A stretch of 64,000 bases of DNA from Henningerozyma blattae CBS 6284 (Eukaryota; Ascomycota; Saccharomycetes; Saccharomycetales; Saccharomycetaceae): assembly GCF_000315915.1 (NCBI RefSeq), contig NC_020192.1, forward strand, positions 372,001 to 436,000. Reading direction: 5' to 3'. The position numbers and the translations under genes were made by a program. The notes below the pieces were generated by a model. It did not search any database. It saw nothing but the letters and a program-made list of their open reading frames with translations, and was not told where the DNA came from. How positions within the stretch are numbered: the stretch's first letter is position 1; each line of letters starts with the position of its first letter. Below, piece after piece: positions 23,044 through 34,215 of the stretch.

Positions 23044-24109
23044 GAATGTGTTTTGGATATAATTTTTTTAATAATTTATCTTTGTAATTATTAAATCAAT
23101 ATTATATATTATATATAATATCTACATCCATATACTCTAAGATACTTTTAATATTTAACCCAAGATTTTTAGTAACCCGGACTGAAACCCTAAAATTTTT
23201 TTAAAAAAGAACCCTACTATATATTGAAATCAACCCCGAATATATCAGTAACCCTGGCAATAGTTATCTAAACCCTAATACCATATAGGCAATGTTACAC
23301 CTGACATTAACTTCCTCATGCAGCATTATATCTTTATATCCCCGTCCCACAGAACACCATACAGTAACCAATACAGTAACCTTGGACAAGTATCCCCAAT
23401 ATGGTCAAAACAATAAAGTTCATACTTGGAAGTATATCTATAGATATTAACAAAACAAGTTACAATATTGGTCTCAATAGGAATAGCCAACGGTTTAACA
23501 AGAACTGCCATTTCTTTTGAAACTATGATTTCAACAAAGCAAGAAGTACGGTATCTGGAATTAAGCTATCAATGACAAGGCAATGATTATTCCTGTAAAT
23601 TGATCGAAGTGTGTTTAAAACTGCAAGTAAATGTGTAGAAAGTAATTGATCACCACTTGACTGATTCGATTTGNNNNNNNNNNNNNNNNNNNNTTTATTT
23701 ATTATTTATATATATATATATATTTATTTTTTTTTTTTTTATATATTTTTTTCTTCGATGCCTTGTATATCTTGGAGATGATATTCTACTTATTTAAAAG
23801 ATTTATAACTAATAACTATATAATGAAAATTTTCAAACTTTATATTTTTTTTAAGTTTGTCAAAATTTCAATTTTCGCGTATTTCCCGAATTTCTCAATT
23901 TTCTCAATTTTTCAAAAATTTTTGTTTTTGTTTTTCCAGCTCAAGAATTAATTACATTCCTGAATTTTTCAAAATACATCATCACTTGGATTTACGTTTA
24001 TTATTAAACCAATTATAGAAAAGAAATCTATAAAACAATTGTTTCTATTAAAATAGTACAAGGTATATAACACAGTGGCACTATTTTTTTTTTTTTTTAT
24101 TAACATAAC
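23044..24109. promoter_or_regulatory. Divergent MRP1-SVF1 promoter region
   Basis: 1.07 kb between divergent genes. Close to MRP1 there are two exact AACCCTAA motifs (23186-23193 and 23271-23278) plus AACCCTA at 23210-23216 and degenerate copies between, a Tbf1-like cluster 140-235 bp upstream of MRP1. A 20-N gap (23674-23693) interrupts the SVF1 side. A poly-T tract lies just before the SVF1 ATG (about 24083-24099). Confidence 0.5.
23674..23693. other. Assembly gap (20 N)
   Basis: Twenty N between contigs. The right side is a (TA)n/poly-T stretch, a likely reason for the break. The true gap size is unknown. Confidence 0.99.
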
Positions 24110-25576
24110 ATGTTGAAATGGATACAAGGTGGGCTCTCTGCTGTTACAGGGATTGCTGAACCCGAATACGGTAAAGACTATATCCATACTGCCACTGATC
24201 GTGTTAAGAACTCCAAGACGCAACCATATGTCGAATTGACAAGAGAAGATTTGAAATGGCTGCAACCAGAACATACAAATGTGGAAACCACCACTTTTTA
24301 CTTCAGTAATTTGAATACTGGTATCATTGGGTTCGCTCAAATTATCCATTCAAACATCATCAGTCTTTTCACTCAAGCTCAATTCACTTTTAGAATCTTT
24401 GATTCAAATAATCCAGAAAAATTGAATGTCTGGACTTCTACAAAATTGGAAAATTTTGAAATTAAAGGTACTGATTTTTTCGCTGATAACTTATCTTTAG
24501 AATTAAATAAGGAATTGAATCAATATCATTTTATCTCAAATGTTAATAAAAGATCCAAGATTGATATTTATTTCGATCAAGTAGTCAAAGGCTGTAAATT
24601 AGGTGAGGATCCTTTTACTTATTATGGTGATAATATAGAAGAACCTTGGGGTTCGATGAGACATATTTTTTGGCCAAGAAATAAAGTCACTGGTACAATC
24701 CAATTAAAGAGGCCAATTTCTCTTGAAGAAAAAATTGTCACTGATTTAAAAGATAAAGTAGAAGACGAAGCAGAAGAAAGAGTTGAAGAAGTTTCTGATG
24801 ATGACGATGATGAAAGTAACGAAGGTGATGAGCAATCAAATGCTACAAATTCAGTAGAACAGCAGGAGAATGCTTCTGGCGTAGTTTCCTATGATGATGC
24901 GGATGAATCTGAATATGACTCTGAATGTGATGAAGAAATATTAGAAGATATGACTATTGATTTCACTAAAGAAGAAAATTGTTATGGTTTATTTGTCATG
25001 GCCATGCAAGGAATGAAACCTAACCATGCAGCAAAAGCGTGGAATTTCGTTAATTTCCATTCTAAGGAACATTCTGTCATGGTTATGGAATTCATTACCC
25101 CAAAGTCTTATGGCTGCACCAAAGTTTCTGTTGGTGTGATTTCAAATAATGAAAAAGTCTTGGCGATGACTATTGATAATGATTTCCAACATTTAGATCA
25201 AAAAGTTGATGAAATTGGTTGGAATGTACCACATAAATTGAAAATTAAATTAAGTGGTATTTCTAGTGAACTTCCTGACAAACAAATTGCAGCTGATGAT
25301 ATCTTATCCAAAGATCGTGTATCTTCAACAGTCGATGTAGATTTAAAAACTCTTGTGGAAAGAGTTGATGTTATGGCAGAAATTCCACAATTCGTTAAGA
25401 ATATCGTCTCTGGTATAGCGGGTACAAAGCCTTACATCTATCAATATGCCGATAGAGACAATTTTACTTTACAAGTTAATGATGAAAAGACTTTTGAAAA
25501 AGGTATTGGCTGGACTGAAGTAACTTTTATTTCAGAATCTGATACCGTTACAAAGGAAAGTTTCAATGAAAATTGA
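24110..25576 (+). CDS. SVF1: Ceramide-handling survival factor Svf1
   Basis: A 488-residue lipocalin-like protein, Svf1. It protects yeast cells in diauxic, oxidative and cold stress and is tied to sphingolipid (ceramide) transport from ER to Golgi. The N-terminus MLKWIQGGLSAVTGIAEPEYGKDYIH and the core EPWGSMRHIFWPRNKVTGTI match S. cerevisiae Svf1 (481 residues) nearly word for word; the N-terminal amphipathic stretch is the membrane-binding element in that family. An acidic insert rich in Asp, Glu and Asn (about 215-285) separates the two lipocalin-like halves. Divergent from MRP1, as YDR346C is from YDR347W. Confidence 0.96.
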   Translation: MLKWIQGGLSAVTGIAEPEYGKDYIHTATDRVKNSKTQPYVELTREDLKWLQPEHTNVETTTFYFSNLNTGIIGFAQIIHSNIISLFTQAQFTFRIFDSNNPEKLNVWTSTKLENFEIKGTDFFADNLSLELNKELNQYHFISNVNKRSKIDIYFDQVVKGCKLGEDPFTYYGDNIEEPWGSMRHIFWPRNKVTGTIQLKRPISLEEKIVTDLKDKVEDEAEERVEEVSDDDDDESNEGDEQSNATNSVEQQENASGVVSYDDADESEYDSECDEEILEDMTIDFTKEENCYGLFVMAMQGMKPNHAAKAWNFVNFHSKEHSVMVMEFITPKSYGCTKVSVGVISNNEKVLAMTIDNDFQHLDQKVDEIGWNVPHKLKIKLSGISSELPDKQIAADDILSKDRVSSTVDVDLKTLVERVDVMAEIPQFVKNIVSGIAGTKPYIYQYADRDNFTLQVNDEKTFEKGIGWTEVTFISESDTVTKESFNEN

Positions 25577-26892
25577 TGAAAACACATTTCTCTTTTTGAT
25601 TTCCTGCTTACCTTATCTCCTTTAACTAGCATAATATTTTTTTTAATTTAATCCTACAAAAGACCATTATGAATGCCCAAATCATACCACACTTAATTTC
25701 AAATTTAATCAATTAAAACATTTAATGCATCTTCATATTTTGAACCATAATAATCTAATCAACCCTAGATTGCTTTTTACTTCCACTTGTTATTTTGTGT
25801 TTTTGTTCAGATCAAGCAAAATCTGAACTTTATCTTTTTGTTTCTTTTTTTCACACATCACAATCCTTCTGTATACTTATTTTCCTTGTTATTTATCACA
25901 CCATTTTATTCGTTCCAAAATTACTTAATCTCATACCTATAGTCAAGCTCTAAATGAAAATCAGTAGCTTATTGATCTTCTCATTAATATTGAATTTACT
26001 TGATTATCATTTCTAATCATTAAATAAAAATTTTCTTTATAGAATAATATCATATTAAAAAAAAATAAATATTTACAATTATATTTAATTATTTATCAAA
26101 GCTTTGTACTTTAAGTTTTACCTCTTCTCATGAATTTGAGCTATTATTAATTTCATTATATTATCAAATATTAGTGTCTTTTTATTGTCAATTTTTATTA
26201 AATTTTCTCGTTCAAGATGATTTTCCGGCCCATTCCCCTTTCAAGAAAATGATGCAAAATATTAAAAAAAAAATTTCTATCTTTATTATCTAAGAAAAAA
26301 TTTTTCTTCAATTTTTTTTCGATGGAAAATTATTTATCTATTAGGAAATTGAAAGTTTGTACAATGAGTCAAATAACTAAATACATACATATGATAAATT
26401 TTTTTCAACTACGTCAAATACTTTAAGTTCATCTCTATCTATAACCCAAAATTTTTATCAGACCTAAAATTGTTTAAATTGTACTTAGTTTTCCACTTTA
26501 TCTAATTTAGTTGGTGCTTATAATTCTATTTTCACTTTTTTCAATCATCATCGTTTTATTTCGTATTTTTTTTTTTTTTTTAATTTTTGAAAATACGACT
26601 TCTTAGTTTATTTTTTTTTTTTATTTTCAATCTTGAACAAATCGTTATTTTGTAATAGCATTAATTGATTTACTTGTAACTTTAGCAATTCATTTATAAT
26701 TATTATCCATTAATTGCAACCTAGAAAAGTTTTGTCTTTTATTTTTGTTTAAATTATTTTCCAAATCATATAATAAAGCTTTTCCAAACATTAGCATATT
26801 TTGATTTATTTCTTATTGCATTACAATCAACTAATCAAAACTCTAGTAATATACATCATAATATAATCAGATAAAGATACAAAGAAAAAAAA
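25577..26892. other. SVF1-arginyl-tRNA synthetase intergenic
   Basis: 1.3 kb of T-rich, AT-rich DNA with poly-T tracts at about 26565-26581 and 26611-26623. In S. cerevisiae hexose transporter genes (HXT3, HXT6/7) lie between the corresponding neighbours. No trace of a transporter is visible here. Confidence 0.45.
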
Positions 26893-28713
26893 ATGTCTAC
26901 ATCTCTGTTACAAACCAAACTAAATGAGTTATCAATTGAAGAACCAAAAGTTCTTGAAGGTTCTTTCCCAGAAGTTAACACTGTGGATTTGATGAGAAAT
27001 TACATCACTCAAGAATTAAGCAAAATCTCAGGTGTTGACGAATCTTTAATATTTCCTGCTTTAGAATGGACTAATACACAAGACAGGGGGGATCTTTTAA
27101 TTCCAGTTCCAAGATTAAGAATCAAGGGTGCTAATCCAAAGGATTTAGCTAAAGAATGGGCTGAAAAATTCCCATGTGGTAAATACTTATCAAAAGTAGA
27201 AGCTAATGGCCCATTTGTTCAATTTTTCTTTGATCCAACATTCTTATTCAATATTGTTTTACCAGATATTTTAACTAGAAAGGAAGATTACGGTTCTTGC
27301 AAATTAGTAGACAACAAGAAAATTATTATTGAATTCTCTTCTCCTAATATTGCAAAGCCTTTCCATGCTGGTCATTTAAGATCAACCATTATTGGTGGTT
27401 TCTTATCGAACTTATATGAAAAATTAGGTTGGAATGTCACTAGAATGAATTATTTGGGTGATTGGGGTAAACAATTCGGTGTCTTAGCTGTAGGTTTTGA
27501 AAAATATGGTAGTGAAGAAGAATTAGCTAAAGACCCTGTCCATCATTTATTTGAAGTCTATGTTAAAATCAATAAAGATATTGAAAATGAAGGTGATTCT
27601 TTACCATTAGAAGAATCTACAAATGGTAAAGCTCGTGAATATTTTAAAAGAATGGAAAATGGTGATGAAAGTGCTTTGAAAATATGGAAAAAATTCCGTG
27701 AATTATCAATTGAAAAATATATTGACACTTATGCTCGTTTAAATATCAAATATGATATTTATTCAGGTGAATCACAAGTTTCTCAAGCCTCTATGGATAA
27801 AGCTATTGAAATATATAATGAAAAGGGTTTAACTCATGTTGATAAAGGTGCTACTTTAATTGATTTAACTAAATTTAATAAAAAATTGGGTAAAGTTTTG
27901 GTTCAAAAATCCGATGGTACAAGTTTGTATTTGACCAGAGATGTCGGTGCAGCCATGGATCGTTATGAACAATACCATTTCGATAAGATGATCTATGTTA
28001 TTGCCTGTCAACAAGATTTACATACTGCTCAATTATTTGAAATCCTAAAACAAATGGGATTTGCTTGGGCTAAAGACTTACAACATATTAACTTTGGTAT
28101 GGTTCAAGGTATGTCTACTAGAAAAGGTACTGTTGTTTTCTTAGATAACATTTTGGAAGAAACCAAAGAAAAGATGCATGAAGTGATGAAGAAGAATGAA
28201 GTTAAATATTCTCAAATTGAAAATCCAGAAGAAGTTGCTGACTTGATTGGTATTTCTGCTGTCATGATTCAAGATATGCAATCTAAGCGTATTAACAATT
28301 ACGAATTCAAATGGGAAAGAATGTTATCTTTCGAAGGTGATACTGGTCCTTACTTACAATATGCTCATTCTAGATTGAGATCTGTCGAAAGAAATGCCAA
28401 GTCCATTCCACCATCTAAATGGACCAATGCTGATTTCTCCTTATTAAAGGAAGATTGCGCAGTCTTGTTGGTTAGATTATTAGCTCAATACCCAGATGTC
28501 TTAAGAAATGCTATCAAGACTCACGAGCCAGCTACTGTGGTCACTTACTTATTCAAATTAACTCATCAAGTCTCTTCTTGTTATGACGTTTTATGGGTTG
28601 CTGGCCAAACTGAAGAATTAGCTGCTGCTCGTTTAGCTCTATATGGTTCTGCTAGACAAGTTCTATATAACGGTATGCGTTTATTAGGTTTAACCCCAGT
28701 TGATAGAATGTAA
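26893..28713 (+). CDS. YDR341C: Cytosolic arginyl-tRNA synthetase
   Basis: A 606-residue class Ia arginyl-tRNA synthetase that charges tRNA-Arg using ATP. Visible: the N-terminal add-on domain (about 1-140), a HIGH-type motif FHAGH (158-161 for HAGH) in SSPNIAKPFHAGHLRST, the Rossmann core, a KMSKS-loop counterpart GMSTRKGTVV, and the C-terminal anticodon-binding helical bundle ending LLGLTPVDRM. Length equals that of S. cerevisiae YDR341C (607). There is no mitochondrial presequence, so it fits the cytosolic enzyme rather than its ohnologue MSR1 (YHR091C). Codon use looks more biased (frequent ggt, gct, aga, ttg) than in neighbours, consistent with high expression. Confidence 0.96.
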   Translation: MSTSLLQTKLNELSIEEPKVLEGSFPEVNTVDLMRNYITQELSKISGVDESLIFPALEWTNTQDRGDLLIPVPRLRIKGANPKDLAKEWAEKFPCGKYLSKVEANGPFVQFFFDPTFLFNIVLPDILTRKEDYGSCKLVDNKKIIIEFSSPNIAKPFHAGHLRSTIIGGFLSNLYEKLGWNVTRMNYLGDWGKQFGVLAVGFEKYGSEEELAKDPVHHLFEVYVKINKDIENEGDSLPLEESTNGKAREYFKRMENGDESALKIWKKFRELSIEKYIDTYARLNIKYDIYSGESQVSQASMDKAIEIYNEKGLTHVDKGATLIDLTKFNKKLGKVLVQKSDGTSLYLTRDVGAAMDRYEQYHFDKMIYVIACQQDLHTAQLFEILKQMGFAWAKDLQHINFGMVQGMSTRKGTVVFLDNILEETKEKMHEVMKKNEVKYSQIENPEEVADLIGISAVMIQDMQSKRINNYEFKWERMLSFEGDTGPYLQYAHSRLRSVERNAKSIPPSKWTNADFSLLKEDCAVLLVRLLAQYPDVLRNAIKTHEPATVVTYLFKLTHQVSSCYDVLWVAGQTEELAAARLALYGSARQVLYNGMRLLGLTPVDRM

Positions 28714-29047
28714 ACACTATAAAAAATAATACACTATCAACGGGTTTTCGGTTATTATTGCTATTTTTTTTATATATGTATGCTTAACAATTTATTTAAA
28801 TCTACTTATAACATTTGTATCTTCTAATTCACATTCTCTTAATAATTTGCATTGCTTATTGCTACTAACAGCTATTGTATGTTTTTGTTGCCTAATTATT
28901 ACTAGCTTTCACTTTTATGGTATACTTATATACTTCTAGAGAATCAGATCTTTGGAAAACGGTATTGAAAGAAATACAGTGAATTACTTCTGCGGAAAAA
29001 TGTACATAAAAAAACATGAGTTTCTCCAAAACAGAGAAAAAGAGATT
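28714..29047. other. Arginyl-tRNA synthetase 3' region
   Basis: About 330 bp of AT-rich 3' flank leading into the solo LTR at 29048. No gene is seen. Confidence 0.4.
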
Positions 29048-29263
29048 TGCTGGAATATGATTATATCATTTTCTATTAAGTGGTAAAATACTTTTATCAC
29101 GTGACTTATTCTTTAAAATGTGTTTTTCTGTTTATATCGAAAAACATTATTTAAGAAATATATTCATTTTAGTTATAGTATTTACTATATATTTCTAAAT
29201 AAAGTAATCGTCTTTACATCTTAAACACTGTATAACAATGTCTAACTCTCTTGAATCCCAGTA
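29048..29263 (+). mobile_element. Solo LTR copy A (delta-like, about 216 bp)
   Basis: A sequence starting TGCTGGAATATG and running to about CCCAGTA at 29263. It recurs in reverse orientation at 33904-34122 at high identity (only scattered differences by eye). The start resembles Ty1/copia delta LTRs (TGTTGGAAT). Its end lies about 130 bp upstream of tRNA-Ile, the usual place for Ty insertions. The expected CA 3' end and target duplication are not clear here, so the right end may be decayed. It contains TATCACGTGA at about 29096-29105. Confidence 0.75.
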
Positions 29264-29390
29264 ATTTAAATATCTTGCGCTTTTTGGTCAGGTATCTTAT
29301 CAAAATATTACTTTCTCTATGAAAATTTACAATATGTTCTGCTATGCTATTAGTCATCTGCATGTCTTAACAAAAAAGACAAGAAAAATT

Positions 29391-29464
29391 GGTTCCTTGG
29401 CCCAGTTGGTTAAGGCATCGTGCTAATAACGCGGGGATCAGCGGTTCGATCCCGCTAGGAACCA
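29391..29464 (+). tRNA. tRNA-Ile (AAT)
   Basis: A 74-nt tRNA without intron. Acceptor GGTTCCT pairs with AGGAACC, discriminator A at 29464. The A box (TGGCCCAGTTGG) and B box (GGTTCGATCCC) are present. The anticodon loop is CTAATAA, anticodon AAT read as IAU, decoding ATT/ATC/ATA-type Ile codons by inosine. A T-run follows (ttgttttt), a Pol III terminator. It is nearly identical to S. cerevisiae tRNA-Ile(AAU), with compensating changes in the acceptor stem. Confidence 0.98.
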
Positions 29465-29676
29465 TTGTTTTTGAAAGAATATTTGTGGTCACGTGCTTTA
29501 TGTGATAATGTCGTAGATTGTTCTACGGTCAGTTATAATTCTTGCTATATAGAATGTATATATTACCAGGTTTTCGAATTCAGTCAGGAATTAATATAAA
29601 ATTTGGTTGTTTCGTTAAACAGAGTACTCTTTCTGTATATCCATCTTCATAGAACGTTCCTCTTATATAAGACCTA

Positions 29677-29994
29677 TGTCTCGTCAGACACAAGCTTCCT
29701 GGACACAACAATTATGTTCTCATCAGAACAGGCGTTCTGGAAGATACTCTTAACGAGCAGAATTGTAACCGCAGTCCCAATTCATAGACTACGCCTACCG
29801 CATAGTCTCTGCCGATGATAGTAATACCGTACCTCAACATTTACCTATCATCCCACTTGTAGAGTTAACTCAGAAGTTAACCTACTTCTAACTTGTATCT
29901 GATATCTACAGGCTCACCCTGTAGATCATCTCAGATCTCTTGTCTTCTTAGATACTCCTGTATCTCTTAAGACCCGATGATAGATTACGCTATC
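29677..29994. repeat. Array of short perfect hairpins
   Basis: At least seven inverted repeats in about 318 bp. TGTCT/AGACA, 4-nt loop (29677-29690). TGTTCT/AGAACA, 4-nt loop (29715-29730), overlapping the alternative CAGAAC/GTTCTG, 4-nt loop (29724-29739). AGACTA/TAGTCT (29786-29808), with GCAG/CTGC further out. GATGATAG/CTATCATC (29814-29852). An 11-bp stem with one bulged A (29859-29885). ATCTACAGG/CCTGTAGAT (29904-29926). AGATAC/GTATCT with outer GTCTT/AAGAC (29942-29973). GATAG/CTATC (29979-29994). The class is unknown: structured RNA, a decayed retroelement, or a palindrome family are all possible. Confidence 0.7.
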
Positions 29995-30469
29995 CTCTTT
30001 CGAAATACATTCTTCCCGTGCACATTTTCAAACTACATACTTACTCATTTGTATAAGCTCCAAAGTCTGGCTTCTGCCCACGTGACCCCACAAGCTCTTG
30101 GTCAGATGCCCTAACTGGATCGACCACAGAAAATTGTAACTTTTATTAGTTGCTATTGAATAGACCTTATACAAATCAATATGTTTCTACCAAGAAAGGA
30201 GTGAACTAAGGAATATATTCCAAAAGAAGCTATAGTGGGGGTTATTGTTGGTACTTAAGGGATACAGTGGCATCTGAGAGGGCGATGATTGTAAAGTAAT
30301 TAAGTATATCACAAGTTTATAATCATTAAGGCAACCCTTTAAGTTATTACAACATATTACAACCCAACTCGTAGTCTACCGTAGTATTGGTCTTTATTTC
30401 ATCTATAAACTTTCAACTAAGCGTATGAGCTTCAACTAAAAATAGTTATTATTGTTTTTAACCGAATTC

Positions 30470-30500
30470 AGTATAACATGTAGTATTTACATGTTATACT
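30470..30500. repeat. Perfect hairpin, 13-bp arms
   Basis: AGTATAACATGTA (30470-30482) and its exact reverse complement (30488-30500) flank a 5-nt loop. No gene context explains it. Confidence 0.85.
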
Positions 30501-31598
30501 AATCCTAAGAGCCAGGCAACATTTGTGAGGTTATTTGAATGAAAAAATTTTTTTTCAACTGTAGATGATGATGAATTGACAACTCTTGTCCAAGCCAAAA
30601 TGTGTAAATTACCAAACCTTTACTCTGCATGCAATTTTTGTATTTTATATATCTTTATATACTATTTATTCCTACCCAAGAGGGTAGGAGGTTTCTATAC
30701 TTATAACTAGCTAGTAAACAGAATTATTTTTTAAAGTCTGACTGAAATTAACTTCACTACAAAGGATTCAAATGATCTACAGGTTTATATCATCTTTGCT
30801 CCCTTAATTGGAGTTTGATAATGTACTAGAGTCGGCCAGCAAAGATGTTATAATCAACATATGCAAGGTATTAAACATTTCAAAATTATAGGTACGAGTA
30901 AGAATAGGATCAACATATTGTTGGGCACAAAACTCTTCACAACTTTCTACATTAAAGTCAATTATCGAAATAATTTTATTGAAGTTTTAACTTCTACCTA
31001 TTTTTTACCTTTTTCAGTAATAGTGGCGAGCCGGAGTATCTCGATCAATTTACTTGTAGAATTGCGGAGACCAGAATCTTGGCTTGATTCCCTGCTACGT
31101 TTTTAATAATATATAGAAGAGACTCGTTAATTTTATCTAGCTATTTGTTCCAAGACATAATTTATTGTTTTTATTGTTTCGGACAGGTATTGATATTAGT
31201 TGCATAACAACAAACAGAGTCCAGTGATCTGGGACTAGATTTAACCATTAGATATTCCTATAAGCGGATATATCCTAAATAGATAATTTTTCCCGCTGAC
31301 AGATATTTGTTTCAGGAAAAGATATTATTTCCTTGTTCAGTAATCCATCTGTCCATCCATCCATCCATTGATATTAATCTTTCTTTACATGAAAATAAAC
31401 TGTATATAGGACTAACGATGGATCTTAGTAAAATAGTATTGATATTATCTATTTCATAACACACTAGAGACGTATGGTTTTGGCTAGTATTTATTAATTA
31501 TACATGTATATATTGCTGGTAAAAAAAACATTTAGTGATGTGGAAAAAAATCTTTTTTGTAGATGTTGAAATTGAGTTCGTACAGAAATGGTGTCTAT

Positions 31599-33287
31599 TT
31601 AATGGGCATGAGGATCTTCCTTTGGTGGTTCAGGGTCGACATTGATCATTGTGTCGATTCTTAAGATAGCAATACATGCTTCCAATGCAGATTTCAAAGA
31701 CTTGATCTTACTGATAGTTGGCTCTAAGACACCAGCTTGTACTTCGTCAACAATCTTACCTCTAATAAGATCTAGACCATAATTACGATAGTTTCTTCTC
31801 TTGATATCATCTGTCTTTGCTTGTTGACTAGCAGCATGGTACGATCTCAATTTAGCAATCAATTCACTGGAATCCTTAGCAGCATTCACAGCTAATGTCT
31901 TTGGAATGATTAATAGAGCATTGGCAAACTCAGAGATGGCTAGTTGTTCTCTAGACCCTACTGTAGTAGCAAAGTTATCTAAATAAATGTTTAATGCAGT
32001 TTCAACACATCCACCACCTGGGACAACGTTCCCACTTTCTAAAGTTCTCTTAACAACACATAATGAATCATGAATAGAACGTTCCATTTCATCTAATGAA
32101 TAATCGTTAGGCCCACGTAGAACCATAGATGAGGAAGAATGTTTTTTAGTACCCTTAATCAAAATACATTCATCATCTGAAAATTTGGCTTGAACAACTT
32201 CTCTACATGAACCCAAATAACTGGTTTCAAAAGTTTCTTCACCTTCTAAATTAGACATAGAGCTGATTAAAGTAGCACCTGTGGCACGAGCAATTCTTCT
32301 TAAATCTTCCTTCTTACAACGTCTAACAGCCATTATCTTTCTTTCAACAAATTCTTTCAAACATAAATCATCAATACCCTTAGTGGTCAAAACAACTTGA
32401 GCACCAGCATCAATGATTTTTTGAATTCTTTCTAATATGATACCCGATTCACGTTTACGGATTTGTTCTAATTGTTCTGGATCTTCAATATTGATTTGAA
32501 CTCCCATAGCCATACGAGATTTTTGTAAATTAATATCTAAACACGCTATCTTAACTGGTTCCCCATTGGAATTAATAATACGCTTAGGCATAGCTTGCGA
32601 TGCAACAATGCAGTTTAGGGCATAACCTTCCACTAAGACAGATTCTTTAGAAGATTTACCATGTGCCTTTAAAATATTGACAGCTTTAACTGGATATTTC
32701 ACTTCACCTTTGGAATTTTGTGTCTTGACAGCCAATAATGAATCTACAACCATATTACTGAAAAATTCAGAATCACTTCCAATAATCTTAGAGGACATAC
32801 TAGTTTTGGCAATATTGATTAAAGTTTCTTTACCTAATTCATCAACACTCATGGCTAACATTTCATTAATAAACCGAATAGCTTCTTTTAATGCCATTCT
32901 ATAACCAGTTATAATAGTAGTTGGATGGATTTTATTTTTGACTAATTCATTAGCTCTCTTTAATAATTCGCTGGCAATGATAACAACACTTGTGGTACCA
33001 TCACCAATTTCACGATCTTGTTGTTGGGCTAACTCTACTAAAATCTTCCCAGCAGGGTGTTGAACGTCTAATAACGATAAAATGGTAGCACCATCATTAG
33101 TTACTGTGAAATCACCAATATCATCCACTAACATCTTATCTAAACCTACTGGACCTAATGATGATTTAACAACATTAGCAACTGCAGATGCTGCTAGAAC
33201 GTTTTGGTTACGGATATCATCACCACTAATTTTCTCACCACCCAAGAATAGAGTGTCTGAACGTGAATTATTAAATACTTGGGACAT
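31599..33287 (-). CDS. TCP1: Chaperonin CCT/TRiC subunit alpha
   Basis: A 562-residue CCT subunit 1 (alpha) of the cytosolic chaperonin that folds actin and tubulin. The first ATG preceding [22 protein letters not shown] is at 33287; the frame continues upstream without ATG support. Group II chaperonin signatures are clear: [13 protein letters not shown], the nucleotide-binding [15 protein letters not shown], and near the end VPGGGCVE (equatorial domain). It is nearly identical to S. cerevisiae Tcp1 (559). The location is odd: S. cerevisiae TCP1 is YDR212W, far from YDR339-YDR341, yet here it splits the arginyl-tRNA synthetase/FCF1 neighbourhood. tRNA genes and LTR copies lie on both sides. 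Confidence 0.97.
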   Translation of the reverse strand: MSQVFNNSRSDTLFLGGEKISGDDIRNQNVLAASAVANVVKSSLGPVGLDKMLVDDIGDFTVTNDGATILSLLDVQHPAGKILVELAQQQDREIGDGTTSVVIIASELLKRANELVKNKIHPTTIITGYRMALKEAIRFINEMLAMSVDELGKETLINIAKTSMSSKIIGSDSEFFSNMVVDSLLAVKTQNSKGEVKYPVKAVNILKAHGKSSKESVLVEGYALNCIVASQAMPKRIINSNGEPVKIACLDINLQKSRMAMGVQINIEDPEQLEQIRKRESGIILERIQKIIDAGAQVVLTTKGIDDLCLKEFVERKIMAVRRCKKEDLRRIARATGATLISSMSNLEGEETFETSYLGSCREVVQAKFSDDECILIKGTKKHSSSSMVLRGPNDYSLDEMERSIHDSLCVVKRTLESGNVVPGGGCVETALNIYLDNFATTVGSREQLAISEFANALLIIPKTLAVNAAKDSSELIAKLRSYHAASQQAKTDDIKRRNYRNYGLDLIRGKIVDEVQAGVLEPTISKIKSLKSALEACIAILRIDTMINVDPEPPKEDPHAH

Positions 33288-33903
33288 TTTTTTCAACAAC
33301 TTTAAATTTTAAATTTCAATTCTTAATGTGATTCAAAATCTCCAAGCAAAAAAATAAAGTAATTATATCCTCAACAAATGACTTAAATCACAAATATGTA
33401 GAAGGTATGATGGGTATTGAATTGTGAAGATTACTTTATCTTTAATTTTTCACATTCCATTGCTTTAATGTCAATATTATTACTATTTTCTGCGATGGTT
33501 AGATATATTTTTTTCCACTCGACACCATCAAGCGAAATCTCGTAAATAATGATAACAATAAGTAATTTGAATAAATCTGTAAGTGCAATAGAAAATCAAG
33601 TATTACACTCTGCAATAAAGGTTAAAAAGAATTGATTGTCTAACATGTCGTTTTTATTTTTTTTAGTTTTCCTTTTTATTTGAGTAGAAAAGTTTCTAAT
33701 TGTTTAATTTGCCTGATTTATTTCCCCATGAAAACAATATTTCTAGACATACATGGAAAATTTATTCTAAGTTTCTTAGATTCCTTTGAAACAGATTGAA
33801 TATTATAAATGCAAATTATTCTACATTCAATATTAATACCTCTATTTCTTTTACCATAATAAACCCGTCATCGTAATGTCAGACCCTCTAGAATTCCAGC
33901 AAA
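33288..33903. promoter_or_regulatory. TCP1 upstream region
   Basis: About 616 bp upstream of TCP1, running into the inverted LTR. AT-rich, with a poly-T patch at about 33650-33665. No motif is assigned. Confidence 0.4.
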
Positions 33904-34122
33904 TGCTACTGGGATTCAAGAGAGTTAGACATTGTTATACAGTATTCAAGATGTAAAGACGATTACTTTATTTAGACATATATAGTAAATAATATAATTA
34001 AAATGAATATATTTCTTAAATAGTGTTTTTCGATATAAACAGAAAAACACATTTTAAACAATAAGTCACGTGATAAAAGTATTTTACCACTTAATAGAAA
34101 ATGATATAATCATATTCCAGCA
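33904..34122 (-). mobile_element. Solo LTR copy B, inverted relative to copy A (219 bp)
   Basis: The reverse complement starts TGCTGGAATATG and ends CCCAGTAGCA, so it has TG...CA ends and is homologous to copy A at 29048-29263. An ATTCCAGCAAA direct repeat flanks both sides (33894 and 34114), perhaps the remnant of a second copy. Together the two copies make an inverted repeat of about 216 bp spaced 4.6 kb apart, with tRNA-Ile and TCP1 between them. Confidence 0.78.
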
Positions 34123-34215
34123 AAATTCATCTCCTATAGATATATAGTTGCCATCTTGATATTTCGAGCATTAGATATAATAACGTTTTTAAAAACACAT
34201 TCCCCTTCAAGAATT

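Larger units (their letters stand above)
29465..31598. other. Long noncoding stretch tRNA-Ile to TCP1
   Basis: 2.1 kb without a supportable gene. The first part (about 29480-30130) is less AT-rich and unusually rich in short perfect inverted repeats (separate entry). Another 13-bp-arm hairpin is at 30470-30500. TGTTGGTACTTAAGGG at 30246 and TTACAACA at about 30346-30353 recall LTR ends but do not form a convincing element. An 81-codon frame at 30861-31106 matches nothing I know. The TCP1 3' end is at the right. Confidence 0.4.

Noticed and set aside
31021..31105. tRNA-like stretch (GGCTTGATTCCC followed by T-run)
   Set aside because: The acceptor ends do not pair, and no A box or anticodon arm fits.
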